NCBI GenBank assembly: GCA_947304405.1
Contig: CAMZBB010000011.1
Location: 1 to 43,508 of the forward strand
Direction of reading: 5' to 3'
DNA length: 43,508 nt
Origin: an uncultured Clostridia bacterium
GTDB lineage: Bacteria > Bacillota > Clostridia > Saccharofermentanales > Saccharofermentanaceae
In this document: in pieces, positions 31,085 through 40,284 of the stretch
Numbering within the stretch: the stretch's first letter is position 1
Layout: each line of letters begins with the position of its first letter
The notes under the pieces: generated by a model
The model's database searches: none
What the model saw: the letters and a program-made list of their open reading frames with translations, nothing else
Told to the model about the DNA's origin: nothing
Translations under genes and position numbers: made by a program

Positions 31085-31101
31085 GTCCGTCTCACACGGA
31101 C
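31085..31101 (-). promoter_or_regulatory. Leader hairpin before the ACT-hom operon
   Basis: GTCCGT and ACGGAC form a 6 bp stem with a 5-base loop, within the predicted 52-base leader and just before the GGGTGAGG ribosome site. It could tune translation of the first gene. No terminator is paired with it. Confidence 0.35.
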
Positions 31102-31119
31102 ACTTGTGCGTGCCCGACA

Positions 31120-31148
31120 ATATTAGCATGATATCAGCTTTATTTCAA
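31120..31148 (-). promoter_or_regulatory. Promoter of the ACT-hom operon
   Basis: On the minus strand, -35 TTGAAA (31143-31148) and -10 TAATAT (31120-31125, preceded by TGC) are separated by 17 bases. The start of transcription is near 31113, in a TTGTCGG sequence. Confidence 0.65.
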
Positions 31149-31156
31149 TAAAACAG

Positions 31157-31753
31157 TTATTTTTCTTTGGAGAGCTGCTCTACCATCTTGCGAAGAGCCC
31201 TGCCTCTGTGGCTTATCGAGTTCTTCTGCTCGGGAGGCATCTGGGCCGTGGTCATGCCGAATTCCGGCACGAAGAAGATAGGATCGTATCCGAAACCGTT
31301 TTCTCCGGCGGGTTTTTCGTGAAGAACGCCCTCAACCTCACCCCTTACGGTGAAGCTTGTACCGTCGGGTCTTACTACGGCGATCGCGCAGACGAAGCGG
31401 GCCGTCCTCTTTTCCTCGGGGACATCCTTAAGCATCGAGAAGATCTTTGCAAATTTCTCGGGATACGTTGAATTCTCGCCGCAGAAACGTGCGGAATAGA
31501 TTCCGGGAGCGCCGTCAAGCGGATCGATGCAAAGGCCTGAGTCATCAGCCATGACATAATCATTACCGTCAGTAAGCGCATGAACGGCTTTGGCCTTTAT
31601 GAGCGCATTCTCTTCGAAAGTCTTGCCGTCTTCGATTATCTCAGGACAAAAACCGGCCTGCTTCATGGAAACGGCGTTATATCCGGTCCCCTCAAGGATC
31701 TCGTCGATCTCTCTTACCTTATCCTCGTTGGATGTAGCGATGATTATCCTCAT
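31157..31753 (-). CDS. rdgB: XTP/dITP pyrophosphatase (non-canonical purine NTP phosphatase)
   Basis: Removes XTP, ITP and dITP from the nucleotide pool. The 198-residue product has the HAM1 signatures IIIATSNEDKVREI, ADDSGLCIDPLDGAPGIYSARF and GENGFGYDPIFFVPE, and the closing SHRGRAL. I start at the ATG at 31753, with GGAGG upstream, overlapping the rsmF-type stop as ATGA; an in-frame TTG-type start 12 bases earlier would erase that site. Confidence 0.94.
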   Translation of the reverse strand: MRIIIATSNEDKVREIDEILEGTGYNAVSMKQAGFCPEIIEDGKTFEENALIKAKAVHALTDGNDYVMADDSGLCIDPLDGAPGIYSARFCGENSTYPEKFAKIFSMLKDVPEEKRTARFVCAIAVVRPDGTSFTVRGEVEGVLHEKPAGENGFGYDPIFFVPEFGMTTAQMPPEQKNSISHRGRALRKMVEQLSKEK

Positions 31754-33195
31754 ATAAGCCTCCATGCTTTCGGGTACATATTCTTTATCTGTGTCCCGCC
31801 GACCTTCCCAAAACCCAGCGGAGCATTGCCAACAGCCACAACAATTGTTCCGTTTCCTGTCACGCCGTCTTCGTCCGCCACCTGAATGGTCTCTCCCTTC
31901 AAATATCTTTCGAGCCTCGGATCGTCAAAAGCGAGGGAAAGATAGCGGTCCGGCTTGATCATCTCACGCGTAAGCGCCAGAGCAATGCTGTTTGAAGGCG
32001 CGAAAACGCTCTTGCCGGAAGAAGTGAGCCTGCAGTCTCCGATATAAAGGCCTGTCTTGCAGACTTTAAGGCCCCTGAACAGGTTCTCGTCAAAATCTAT
32101 CAGGAACACGCCGCCCGCGTGATTGGTAAACGGCACACGCGTGATCTTTGACAATCCGTCAGCAGTAAGGATATCGGACAGGAATTCCCTTGCAAGGTCA
32201 AAGCCTCTACGCTCGGATGCCTTCAAAGGCTTGTTGGAGCGAACGTAAGACAGCTCACGGCGTGCTTCATCAGACTTTTCGCCTTTTACCAGATGCGCGC
32301 AGAAATGCCCGTCACCGCGGCTTTGATGCGGCCATATCCTCATCGTGCCGTCAGGATTATGTGTTATGCCCTTGATCTCAGGATGCGGGATGATGCGGTA
32401 CGAGGGGTGCGAAGCTATGAATGATCTTATCATGAGCTCGTCTTCTTCCTCGCAGAATGTGCACGTCGAATAGACTATCTCTCCGCCCTCGCGCAGGCAT
32501 TTGTCCGCAGCCTCGAGGATCGTTCTCTGTATGGGAACGATCGATTCGGGACCGTATTTCTCATAGCTTGCGCATGCCGAGCGGTCACGCCTGAACATGC
32601 CTTCGCCTGAACAGGGTGCGTCTATCAGTATCTTGTCGAAAAATCCGGGAAGCCTTTTTGCGATGTTATCCGGATCCTCATTTAAGATCACTGAATTCGT
32701 GATGCCCGATCTCTCTATATTGCGGAGGAGCGCTTTGGAACGCTCGTAGTTGATCTCGTTTGCTACCAGAAGGCCCTCGCCCTTCAGATCCTCACCCAGA
32801 CGGCAGGCCTTTCCGCCCGGAGCCGCGCACATATCGAGAACGATCTCGCCCGGTTTTGCGGACAACACCTGCGCCGGAAGCATAGCCGAAGGCTCCTGCG
32901 GATAGAACACCCCCGCGTGGTAGAACGGGTTGCGTCCCGTTTTCCTTGTGTCATCAGTATCTTCACTCAGATAATAACCGCCATCGCACCACAAGACGGG
33001 GTCCAGTGCCCCGCAGGAAGGATCTATGTGCCTGATCAGGTCTTCGTGTTCAGAAGGAACTGTTTTCGTGCGCGAAAACCTTACGCCGTGCAAAGGCACC
33101 TTATCAAAGCTCTCGTAAAAACCCTCCGAAGGCATTTCGGGGTGACTTGCGAAAAAGGCATCCGTCTCTTTTATGAACTTTTCGGGAAGCTTCAT
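31750..33195 (-). CDS. RsmF/NOL1-NOP2-Sun family rRNA (cytosine-5) methyltransferase
   Basis: A SAM-dependent RNA m5C methyltransferase of 481 residues. The SAM motif is DMCAAPGGK (about 121-129), the two catalytic cysteines lie in DAPCSGEGMF (C195) and YSTCTF (C245), and the region after about residue 310 matches the C-terminal RNA-binding part of the RsmF/YebU type. The target is probably 16S or 23S rRNA; which base cannot be read here. Its ATG overlaps the M3 peptidase stop as ATGA, and its own stop overlaps rdgB. Confidence 0.9.
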   Translation of the reverse strand: MKLPEKFIKETDAFFASHPEMPSEGFYESFDKVPLHGVRFSRTKTVPSEHEDLIRHIDPSCGALDPVLWCDGGYYLSEDTDDTRKTGRNPFYHAGVFYPQEPSAMLPAQVLSAKPGEIVLDMCAAPGGKACRLGEDLKGEGLLVANEINYERSKALLRNIERSGITNSVILNEDPDNIAKRLPGFFDKILIDAPCSGEGMFRRDRSACASYEKYGPESIVPIQRTILEAADKCLREGGEIVYSTCTFCEEEDELMIRSFIASHPSYRIIPHPEIKGITHNPDGTMRIWPHQSRGDGHFCAHLVKGEKSDEARRELSYVRSNKPLKASERRGFDLAREFLSDILTADGLSKITRVPFTNHAGGVFLIDFDENLFRGLKVCKTGLYIGDCRLTSSGKSVFAPSNSIALALTREMIKPDRYLSLAFDDPRLERYLKGETIQVADEDGVTGNGTIVVAVGNAPLGFGKVGGTQIKNMYPKAWRLI

Positions 33196-34904
33196 AGATT
33201 GAGGAACTCCGCGCAGCTGTATGCCAGGCGCTTGATAACGTCAGTGTTAAACGGAGACTCCAGTCTTGCACCGTCAAGGAGCGCCAGGAACGTGTCGCTT
33301 CCGCCCATGGAACACAGATCGTTGTATTTTGAGAGAGCCTCTTTCATGTCGATCCTGGACTCGTCCCAGAGTTCAAGCGCGCATATCTGCGACAGGCAGT
33401 AATCAATGTAATAGAACGGCGTCGTGAAGATATGGTCTTTCTTCATCCAGGCTCCTCCCATCGCGTGGAAAGGAGTCTGTGAAGGATCGTAATTGATGTA
33501 CGGCTGATAACGTTCCTCAAGTTCTTTCCAGACAGCATGACGTTCATCCGGAGTAAGCTCGGGCTTGTCGTAGATAACGTGCTGGAACTCATCGACCATG
33601 CAGCCGTAAGGCAGGAAAAGAAGTCCGTCGGTCATATGGAGCTCGGTGTACTGTCCTGCCCTGTTGCCGTAGAAAATATCCATGTAAGGGTAAGACATAT
33701 ACTCCATCGCTGTCGAATGGATCTCGCACGTCTCAAGAGTAGGCGAAAGACATTCCACAAACGGCGATGACTCTGCTCCCTGAAGTGCCGCATAAGCGTG
33801 GCCGCCTTCATGTATTACCGTTGCAACGTCGTCATATGTGCCGTTGCCGTTCATGAAGATGAACGGGATGCAGTAATCCTCGAGATACATGCAATAGCCG
33901 CCCGTAGACTTGTTCGGGCGTGAAAGCATGTCGGTAAAACCGTGTGAGGACAGGACGTCAAAGAAGCTCGGGCTTAATCCGAACATCTTGCGGTAGAACT
34001 CTCCCGTTGCCTTCTCGTAGGATTCCTTGCTGACCTTCGGAGTGGGATTGCCGCCCTTGAACAGGCACGGAAGATCGTAGAACATCAGCTCGCCGACGCC
34101 CAGTCTCTCCCTCTGGAGATTCCTGATCTGCTTGGTCAGCGGAACGATGTACTTGAGAATATTCTCCCTGAATGCCTCGACATCCTTGCGGGTATAGTCG
34201 TAGCGTTCCATTCTCTTGTAACCGAGTTCCGTAAAGCTGTTAAACCCGAGTTTTCTGGCAGCGCTTGTCCTAACCTTGACCAGATCGTCATAGATCCTGT
34301 CATATGTCTCTTTTCTTTCCTGATAGTAAGCATCCAGAGCCTTGTGGGCATCTTTGCGGATGCCTCTGTCCGTAGACTCGAGATAAGGCACAAGCAGGCT
34401 CAGATTGAGAGTTCTTCTGCCAAACTGTATCTGTGCTTCAGACTGGAGCTGCGAATACTCGTTTTCGAGTGAAGCTTCCTTTGAGAGTTCGTCCAATATC
34501 TCGGATGAAACTATCTCCTTCTGGTTCTTGGCCTTGCGGAAGATCATGTCGCCGTACTTTTCCCTCAGAAGATCTGCTACCGGGCAGTTCAGAAGTCCGG
34601 TCATGAAAGCGGATGCAAGCTCTTCAACTCTCGGGCCCGCATCTTCGAAAAACTCTATCTCATCACAGTAGAACTCATTGGATGTGTCAATGTCGTGCAG
34701 GATCTGGCAAAGCGCATAAGACGTATCGAAAGCGCTTATCGCGGCTTCATACTCTCCGATCGCCTCATCGGCAGCCTCGACACTCTTGGCCGTCATGAGC
34801 CTTAATCTGACACCTCTGACAAGTTCCGTAAACTGGTCTAAGTCAGGCCTTACATACTTAACGTCTTTAAAATCGGGCACCTTGCCCATCTGATCGTCAG
34901 ACAT
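33192..34904 (-). CDS. M3-family oligoendopeptidase
   Basis: A cytoplasmic zinc metallopeptidase of 570 residues that cleaves short peptides, of the PepF/M3 group. The zinc motif HExxH is HEGGH (H365, E366, H369), and the third ligand is likely the glutamate in TLETCEIHS about 25 residues later. No signal peptide is visible. It starts one base after the argS stop and overlaps the methyltransferase gene, so the three are translated in series. Confidence 0.9.
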   Translation of the reverse strand: MSDDQMGKVPDFKDVKYVRPDLDQFTELVRGVRLRLMTAKSVEAADEAIGEYEAAISAFDTSYALCQILHDIDTSNEFYCDEIEFFEDAGPRVEELASAFMTGLLNCPVADLLREKYGDMIFRKAKNQKEIVSSEILDELSKEASLENEYSQLQSEAQIQFGRRTLNLSLLVPYLESTDRGIRKDAHKALDAYYQERKETYDRIYDDLVKVRTSAARKLGFNSFTELGYKRMERYDYTRKDVEAFRENILKYIVPLTKQIRNLQRERLGVGELMFYDLPCLFKGGNPTPKVSKESYEKATGEFYRKMFGLSPSFFDVLSSHGFTDMLSRPNKSTGGYCMYLEDYCIPFIFMNGNGTYDDVATVIHEGGHAYAALQGAESSPFVECLSPTLETCEIHSTAMEYMSYPYMDIFYGNRAGQYTELHMTDGLLFLPYGCMVDEFQHVIYDKPELTPDERHAVWKELEERYQPYINYDPSQTPFHAMGGAWMKKDHIFTTPFYYIDYCLSQICALELWDESRIDMKEALSKYNDLCSMGGSDTFLALLDGARLESPFNTDVIKRLAYSCAEFLNL

Positions 34905-34905
34905 A

Positions 34906-36642
34906 TCACATCTTCTCCACTACGCCGATACCCAGAAGCCCAAGGCCGGACTTGATGACGTCGCAGACGGCATCGCAGAGTGCGAGCCTTGCAGTCTTGA
35001 GTTCTTCAGTCTCGGCATTAAGGATCCTCGAGTTGTTATAGAACCTGTTGAAATTACGTGCGATCAATGCGATCTGACGTGCGATGACAAAAGGCTCATA
35101 GCTTTCCGCCGCCCTTTCGACAGAACTGCTGAAATCAGTAAGGCTCCTGATGACCGCATATTCCTCGTCACCCGTAAGGCAAGCAAGGCTGTCGCCTTCA
35201 GAAGGAGCAAGTCCTTCCGCGTCCGCTTTCCTCAGGATCGAACGCGTACGGGCATAAGTATAGATAAGGTAAGGCGCGGTATCGCCTTCAAAATCGAGCA
35301 TGTCATCCCAGTCAAAGAGGATGTCCTTCTCACGGCCTGCCTTGAGATACGTATATTTGACTGCGCCGATACCGACGACTTCGGATATCTTCGCGATTTC
35401 TTCCTCAGTCATGTCTCCGCCTCTTTCAGCGGCATTCTTCCTGATGATCTCGGCGGTCTTCTCAACTGTCCTTTCAAGGAGCTCGTCGAGCTTGATTATG
35501 TTGCCTTCACGGGTAGAGAAAGCACTTCCGTCCTTGAACTTGAGGAGGCCGAATCCTACATGGATGCAGTTATCAGCCCAGTCGAAGCCTGCCTTCTTCA
35601 GCACGCCGAAAACCTGTCTGAAGTGAAGCTGCTGCGGGAGTCCGACAACATAGATATTCCTGTAGAAATTAAATTCATCGTGCCTGTAGATGGCTGCAGC
35701 AAGGTCTCTTGAAGCATAGATGGTAGTTCCGTCGCTCTTTAAGATCATGCACGGAGGCATTCCCTCTTCGTCAAACTTAACTACCTGTGCGCCTTCACTC
35801 TCCTCAAGGAGTCCCTTTTCTTTGAGCAGGTCGACAACGGCAGGGATCCTTGAAGAATAATAGGATTCGCCGTTATAGTTGTCGAACTTTACTCCGAGCC
35901 TCTTATATGTCTTCTCGAAAACCTCAAGGCTCAAGTCCCTGAACATCTTCCAGAGAGCGACTTCCTCCTCGTTGCCCTCTTCGAGCTTCCTGAAGTTGTC
36001 CCTTGCGGTATCTTCAAGACTCTCGTCATTCTTGGCTTCCTGATGGAACTTTACATAGATCCTTGTGAGTTCCTCGATGGCATCGGTCTCCATCGCCTTC
36101 TCATCGCCCCAGAGCCTCCAGGCTGTGATGAGCTTGCCGAACTGCGTGCCGTAATCACCCAGGTGATTGAACCTGATAACGTTATATCCGAGCTTGGAAT
36201 AGATGTTCGAGATGGAATCACCGAGGATCGTCGTGAACGCGTGTCCGACATGGAAAGGCTTGGCGATATTGGGCGAAGAGAACTCGACTATGACATTCTT
36301 GCCCTCGCCGAGCTTGGAGGTCCCGTAAGAATCTCCTGCCTCGCGGATCGCCGTAATAAGGTCTTTTGCAAGGACCTTGCGGTCGAGCTTGAAATTCAGA
36401 TAAGGTCCGACGGCTGCGGCAGAAAGCTCTTCTTCAGCACCTGCGGTAACGGCACTGTTGCCTGCGAGGTCCTGCGCTATGAGCGGCGGAGCCTTGTGAA
36501 GGGTTTTCGCGAGCGTGAAGCACGGGAAAGCGAAATCACCCATGTCAAGCCTGGGCGGGATCTCGATCAGCTCGAAGACCTTTTCTTTCTCCAGACCCGT
36601 AATGCCGGATATATTTCCTGCAATCAGTTCCTTGTAGTCCAT
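34906..36642 (-). CDS. argS: Arginyl-tRNA synthetase
   Basis: Charges tRNA-Arg. The 578-residue product has the class I HIGH motif as HVGH (131-134, in AKPFHVGHAF), a KMSKS-region variant FSTREGN and the C-terminal anticodon-binding domain ending GLLGIGVVEKM. The start is the ATG at 36642 with AGGTG upstream; a longer in-frame reading to 36750 lacks homology. It is the first gene of a run with the M3 peptidase, rsmF-type gene and rdgB. A divergent MraY-like gene shares its upstream region. Confidence 0.96.
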   Translation of the reverse strand: MDYKELIAGNISGITGLEKEKVFELIEIPPRLDMGDFAFPCFTLAKTLHKAPPLIAQDLAGNSAVTAGAEEELSAAAVGPYLNFKLDRKVLAKDLITAIREAGDSYGTSKLGEGKNVIVEFSSPNIAKPFHVGHAFTTILGDSISNIYSKLGYNVIRFNHLGDYGTQFGKLITAWRLWGDEKAMETDAIEELTRIYVKFHQEAKNDESLEDTARDNFRKLEEGNEEEVALWKMFRDLSLEVFEKTYKRLGVKFDNYNGESYYSSRIPAVVDLLKEKGLLEESEGAQVVKFDEEGMPPCMILKSDGTTIYASRDLAAAIYRHDEFNFYRNIYVVGLPQQLHFRQVFGVLKKAGFDWADNCIHVGFGLLKFKDGSAFSTREGNIIKLDELLERTVEKTAEIIRKNAAERGGDMTEEEIAKISEVVGIGAVKYTYLKAGREKDILFDWDDMLDFEGDTAPYLIYTYARTRSILRKADAEGLAPSEGDSLACLTGDEEYAVIRSLTDFSSSVERAAESYEPFVIARQIALIARNFNRFYNNSRILNAETEELKTARLALCDAVCDVIKSGLGLLGIGVVEKM

Positions 36643-36685
36643 AAAAACACCTATTCCTGTATATTTATTTATTTTATGACACAAC

Positions 36686-36694
36686 ATCATATCA
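36686..36694 (-). promoter_or_regulatory. Extended -10 element upstream of argS
   Basis: TGA followed by TATGAT on the minus strand, 44 bases before the argS ATG. The identical ten bases GTGATATGAT occur before purD. No -35 is obvious. Confidence 0.4.
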
Positions 36695-36698
36695 CATT

Positions 36699-36727
36699 TT
36701 GCCGTTTTGGGCATTATGGAGTATACT
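36699..36727 (+). promoter_or_regulatory. Promoter of the MraY-like gene
   Basis: On the plus strand, -35 TTGCCG (36699-36704) and -10 TATACT (36722-36727) are separated by 17 bases. It is divergent from argS and four bases away from its proposed -10. Confidence 0.65.
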
Positions 36728-36767
36728 GAACGGACTCCAATAAGGAACAAGTAAGGTCAATTATCTG

Positions 36768-37748
36768 ATGGATTATATATACCGGGTCGCGGGAGGCAGC
36801 ATTGCCGCGTTCATCGTAACATTTCTGCTGCTCAAGTTCCTGCCCGGCGAAAAGGTCCTCTTAGGACACGACCGCGGCCGTAAATTCGCTCAAGGGTCGG
36901 CAGTAAACATCGGCAAGCCCACGGGCGTCGGTTTCTATTTCACATTGGTCTTTGCCATAGCTTCAGGCATCTGCTGCTATTTTTCGCCCGCCATCATCTG
37001 CGCGCTTACCGCTCTTGTCGCCTCGATGATGACCGGTTTCCTTGACGACAGGTCCAAAAATCCCTGGGATGAATATCTTAAAGGCTTCCTTGACTTTGTC
37101 ATGTCCGTCCTCGGCGCTGTCGTCTGCGTCTGGTTCTACGGAAGCGACCTCTTTATCGGCATAACCGGTTCGAAGTACCACCTTAACCCCGTGCTCTTCT
37201 CCACCCTTGCCGTAATGCTCTTCGTTGTATCCATCAACGCCACAAATGCCACGGACGGCATCGACGGCCTGTCCGGTTCGCTTTCCATCCTGAGCATCGC
37301 GACGCTCTTTTCGATCAGCTTTATCAACAGGGCCGGCGATTATGACAGGAACGGCTTGATCCTGGGACTTTTCATGATCTGTGTCCTCCTCGCCTACCTG
37401 ATCTTCAACTTCAACCCGAGCAAGATGCTGATGGGTGACGCAGGTTCGCGATCATTGGGCTTCTTCATCGCATTCTACGCGATCTATCTGAAGATTCCGT
37501 TTGCTTATCTGATAGTAGGACTCCCGTTCCTTTGCGACGGCGGCATCTCGATCTTCAAGATCACGGTAGGAAGGCTCACCAAAAAGAAGATAATCCCATT
37601 CAAGAACATCACTACGCCTCTCCACGACGAACTCCGCAAGAACAGGGGCTTCAAGGTCAAAAAAGTGTGGGCCGTGCTTGTAAGCGCAGCTCTGGTCATC
37701 GATCTCATCTACATCGGGATCACCCTGCTCGTCCACACGAAAGGGTAA
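36768..37748 (+). CDS. MraY-like phospho-sugar transferase (polyprenyl-phosphate acceptor)
   Basis: An integral membrane enzyme of 326 residues with about ten hydrophobic segments and the family's catalytic acids: GFLDDR (D93/D94), NATDGIDGL (D163, D166) and FNPSKMLMGDAGS (D224). It would transfer a phospho-sugar, such as phospho-MurNAc-pentapeptide, to undecaprenyl phosphate. The usual MraY HHHFE motif near the C-terminus is replaced by TPLHDELRK (about 283-291), so it may be a divergent MraY or a relative with another substrate. It stands alone outside a dcw cluster. It ends 4 bases from the convergent dihydrolipoyl dehydrogenase gene. Confidence 0.8.
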   Translation: MDYIYRVAGGSIAAFIVTFLLLKFLPGEKVLLGHDRGRKFAQGSAVNIGKPTGVGFYFTLVFAIASGICCYFSPAIICALTALVASMMTGFLDDRSKNPWDEYLKGFLDFVMSVLGAVVCVWFYGSDLFIGITGSKYHLNPVLFSTLAVMLFVVSINATNATDGIDGLSGSLSILSIATLFSISFINRAGDYDRNGLILGLFMICVLLAYLIFNFNPSKMLMGDAGSRSLGFFIAFYAIYLKIPFAYLIVGLPFLCDGGISIFKITVGRLTKKKIIPFKNITTPLHDELRKNRGFKVKKVWAVLVSAALVIDLIYIGITLLVHTKG

Positions 37749-37752
37749 AGAT

Positions 37753-39132
37753 TCAGATCTTCTTCAGCAGTTCTTCAAAAGCCGCTCCGACTGCCTCTTC
37801 ATAGGAAGGATGCGGGCGGACTGATCTGAGACAACTCTCAATATCAAGACGGTTGGTTATAGCCAAAGCAAGCTCGCCGATAATGTCGGAAGCGTTGGCG
37901 CACATGATCTGGGCTCCGATCAGGACGCCGTTTTCCTTATCAGCGACAAGTTTTACAAAGCCTCTTTCTTCCCTGGTGATGACAGATCTGGAGTTAGCCG
38001 AAGTCAAAGATCTTGCAGTCACAAGATCAATACCTGCTTCCTTTGCCTCGCTGTCGGTCATTCCCACACAGGCTATCTCGGGTGAACAATAAACGCACGA
38101 CGGAATGCAGTTCATGTCGTGGAAAGGCTCCTTCCCCGCAAGTGCCATTGCTACGTTATTGCCTTCCGCGGTTGCCTTGTGAGCAAGCTGGATGCCTTTT
38201 GCAATGTCCCCTGCCGCATAAATGTGTTCTATGGAAGTCCTGCCGTCTGCATCAGTAACGATGCGGCCGTTATCAGTCTCAATGATCCCTTTTAATCCTT
38301 CCGGGATTACCGCGCGGCGTCCCGCCGCAATAAGCACTTTGTCAGCACTGACGGTCTGAACGGCATCTCCTGCCGTAAACGTAACTTCCGCGCCGTTTGA
38401 AGTCTTAACGATACTTTTGACCAGAGCACCTGAGAATATCTCTGCTCCGCGGTTCTTGAGGATCATCTGGAGATTTCTCGACAGATCCTTGTCCATATTA
38501 GAGAGGAGCCTCGGAAGCGCTTCGATCACGGTAACCTTACGGCCGAGATCGGTATAGAGTGATGCAAATTCGCAGCCTATAACGCCTCCTCCGACGATTA
38601 TAAGGCTCTCCGGAAGTTCTTTTCCTTCAAGAAGATCATTGCTCGTAATGACGCAATCCGAATCTATCCCGTCGATCGGCGGAAGAGACGGCATGGTGCC
38701 CGTTGCGAGCAGAACGTCTTTAGCCCTGTATATGGCGCCTCCGATATCAACTTTAACAATTCCGTCAGTGCTGATCACGGAAGCTTCTGCTTTGACGGTC
38801 TCAACGCCCGATGCCTTCACGGACTGCTCAAGTCCTGCTACGAGCGTGTTTACGGTCTCGTCACGGTAAGCGAAAAGCTTTTCCTCATCAAGCGAAAAAG
38901 ACGCTTCAACTCCAAATCCGGAAGCGTTTCTCAATTGTCTTATGATTCCTGAAGAATGGAGCAACGCCTTGGTCGGAATGCATCCCCGGTTGAGGCATGT
39001 TCCTCCCAAAGAATCTCCTTTGTCGGCCAAAAGCACGGAAAGCCCGCATCTTGAAGCCGTCATGGCAGCCGAATAACCGGCGGGGCCGCCGCCGATCACG
39101 ATGAGATCATAAAACTTTTCCGAATTCTCCAT
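37753..39132 (-). CDS. lpdA: Dihydrolipoyl dehydrogenase
   Basis: Reoxidises the lipoyl group of GcvH or 2-oxoacid dehydrogenases using NAD. The 459-residue flavoprotein has the FAD motif VIGGGPAGYSAA, the redox disulfide GGTCLNRGCIPTK, a second nucleotide motif IIVGGGVIGCEFASL and the C-terminal HPSYEEAVGAAF carrying the active-site histidine. I start at the ATG at 39132. There is no ribosome site, but TATAAT ends six bases upstream, so the gene may have a leaderless message or be read by coupling with lplA. Confidence 0.92.
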   Translation of the reverse strand: MENSEKFYDLIVIGGGPAGYSAAMTASRCGLSVLLADKGDSLGGTCLNRGCIPTKALLHSSGIIRQLRNASGFGVEASFSLDEEKLFAYRDETVNTLVAGLEQSVKASGVETVKAEASVISTDGIVKVDIGGAIYRAKDVLLATGTMPSLPPIDGIDSDCVITSNDLLEGKELPESLIIVGGGVIGCEFASLYTDLGRKVTVIEALPRLLSNMDKDLSRNLQMILKNRGAEIFSGALVKSIVKTSNGAEVTFTAGDAVQTVSADKVLIAAGRRAVIPEGLKGIIETDNGRIVTDADGRTSIEHIYAAGDIAKGIQLAHKATAEGNNVAMALAGKEPFHDMNCIPSCVYCSPEIACVGMTDSEAKEAGIDLVTARSLTSANSRSVITREERGFVKLVADKENGVLIGAQIMCANASDIIGELALAITNRLDIESCLRSVRPHPSYEEAVGAAFEELLKKI

Positions 39133-39139
39133 GACTAGA

Positions 39140-39859
39140 TTATATACTAAAAAGCCAATCGTGCGAGGAAAGCCTGCTCTGTATCTCCCTGACAGAAGCT
39201 TCATCGCAAATGTCTTCGCCTGCCCTGTCCGCTTCGCCAAAGCGTTCTTCAAAAGCTTTGATGACTGACTCCCTGACTTCTCCGATATCCAGGCCGAGAT
39301 TACAGACTCTTGCCCTGATGCTCTTTACGCCGTGCTTTGCCAGCTTTTCCGACGAAGGCGTAAGATACAATGCAAGCTTATCCATATCACATGAACAAAG
39401 GATCGTGCCGTGGTGAAAACACGGTGAATCTTCATCGGGCCCCGACTGGTAAAATGCGCTTCCCGAGAACTTCTCACCTGTCAATTTAACGCCCAGGTCA
39501 TTGTTTCCCGTCCTGCAGGTCTCTATCCCGAAACGTCCGACTGCCTCTGCTATGATCTCAAAATTCTCATCTGTCGATAAAAGCCTTCTCGGCGCTATGA
39601 ACGTAAAGTTCAGATTGCCCATGTCGTGATAGACGGCGCCGCCTCCCGAAAGCCTTCTGGCAAGGCGTATCCCGTCCTTTTCCATCTTTTCGAGGTCACA
39701 TTCGGAAAAAGCATCCTGATGCCTGCCGATAACGACAGTATGATCGTTCTGCCACAGATAAAGGATCCTGCGGCCTTCGCAGGATCTTAAGAGCTGTTCT
39801 TCGATCGCGAGGTTGTGATACGGATCTGAAGAAGAACCGGTAACGACAAGAGGCTTCAT
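39140..39859 (-). CDS. lplA: Lipoate--protein ligase A, short form
   Basis: Attaches lipoate to GcvH and related lipoyl domains. The 239-residue product has the RRLSGGGAVYHDMGNLNFTF motif, the lysine region KLTGEKFSGSAFYQ and the FHHGTILCSCDMDKL segment. It is shorter than E. coli LplA (about 340 residues) and lacks most of the C-terminal accessory domain, so a partner protein may be needed, as in LplA/LplB systems. Its ATG overlaps the gcvH stop as TAATG. Placed between gcvH and lpdA, it fits a lipoylation module. Confidence 0.9.
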   Translation of the reverse strand: MKPLVVTGSSSDPYHNLAIEEQLLRSCEGRRILYLWQNDHTVVIGRHQDAFSECDLEKMEKDGIRLARRLSGGGAVYHDMGNLNFTFIAPRRLLSTDENFEIIAEAVGRFGIETCRTGNNDLGVKLTGEKFSGSAFYQSGPDEDSPCFHHGTILCSCDMDKLALYLTPSSEKLAKHGVKSIRARVCNLGLDIGEVRESVIKAFEERFGEADRAGEDICDEASVREIQSRLSSHDWLFSI

Positions 39860-40239
39860 TACTTGAGAGTCTTTATGTACTCGTCGTATTCTTCAGCTGA
39901 TATGAGTTCACCCTTATCCGTGATCTCGCCAATGACGGCAAACCACGAGCCGTAAGGATCGGAATTGATGAGCGTGGGATTGTCCATGACTTCCTCATTG
40001 ACGGAGATGACCTTTCCGGTAACAGGCGAATATACGTCGGAAACGGTCTTTATGCTTTCAACGTCGCAGAACGGGGTATCAGCGGTAACTTCATCGCCTT
40101 CTTCGGGAAGGTTGGCAAAAACGAGATTGCCAAGCTCCTTCTGGGCATAATCGCTTATGCCTACAACGCAGGTTCCGTCATCTTTGAATATAGCCCATTC
40201 ATGCTGCCTGGAATACAGGCGGTCATTCTTTTCGCTCAT
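39859..40239 (-). CDS. gcvH: Glycine cleavage system H protein
   Basis: The lipoyl carrier of glycine cleavage. The 126-residue product has the lipoylated lysine in VESIKTVSDVYSP (K64), the ISDYAQKELGNLVFANLP segment and the C-terminal GSWFAVI. AAGGAG lies upstream of the ATG, and a small hairpin (CCGCA/TGCGG, 40256-40269) precedes it. The gcvT and gcvP genes are not in the window, so H protein, ligase and dihydrolipoyl dehydrogenase form a partial set. Confidence 0.95.
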   Translation of the reverse strand: MSEKNDRLYSRQHEWAIFKDDGTCVVGISDYAQKELGNLVFANLPEEGDEVTADTPFCDVESIKTVSDVYSPVTGKVISVNEEVMDNPTLINSDPYGSWFAVIGEITDKGELISAEEYDEYIKTLK

Positions 40240-40284
40240 ATGTAAACTCCTTGTTCCGCATTATTGCGGCAAGTCAAGTATACA

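Noticed and set aside
31081..31113. T-box or amino acid attenuator before the ACT-hom operon
   Set aside because: The leader is about 52 bases, with no T-box motif, leader peptide or terminator.
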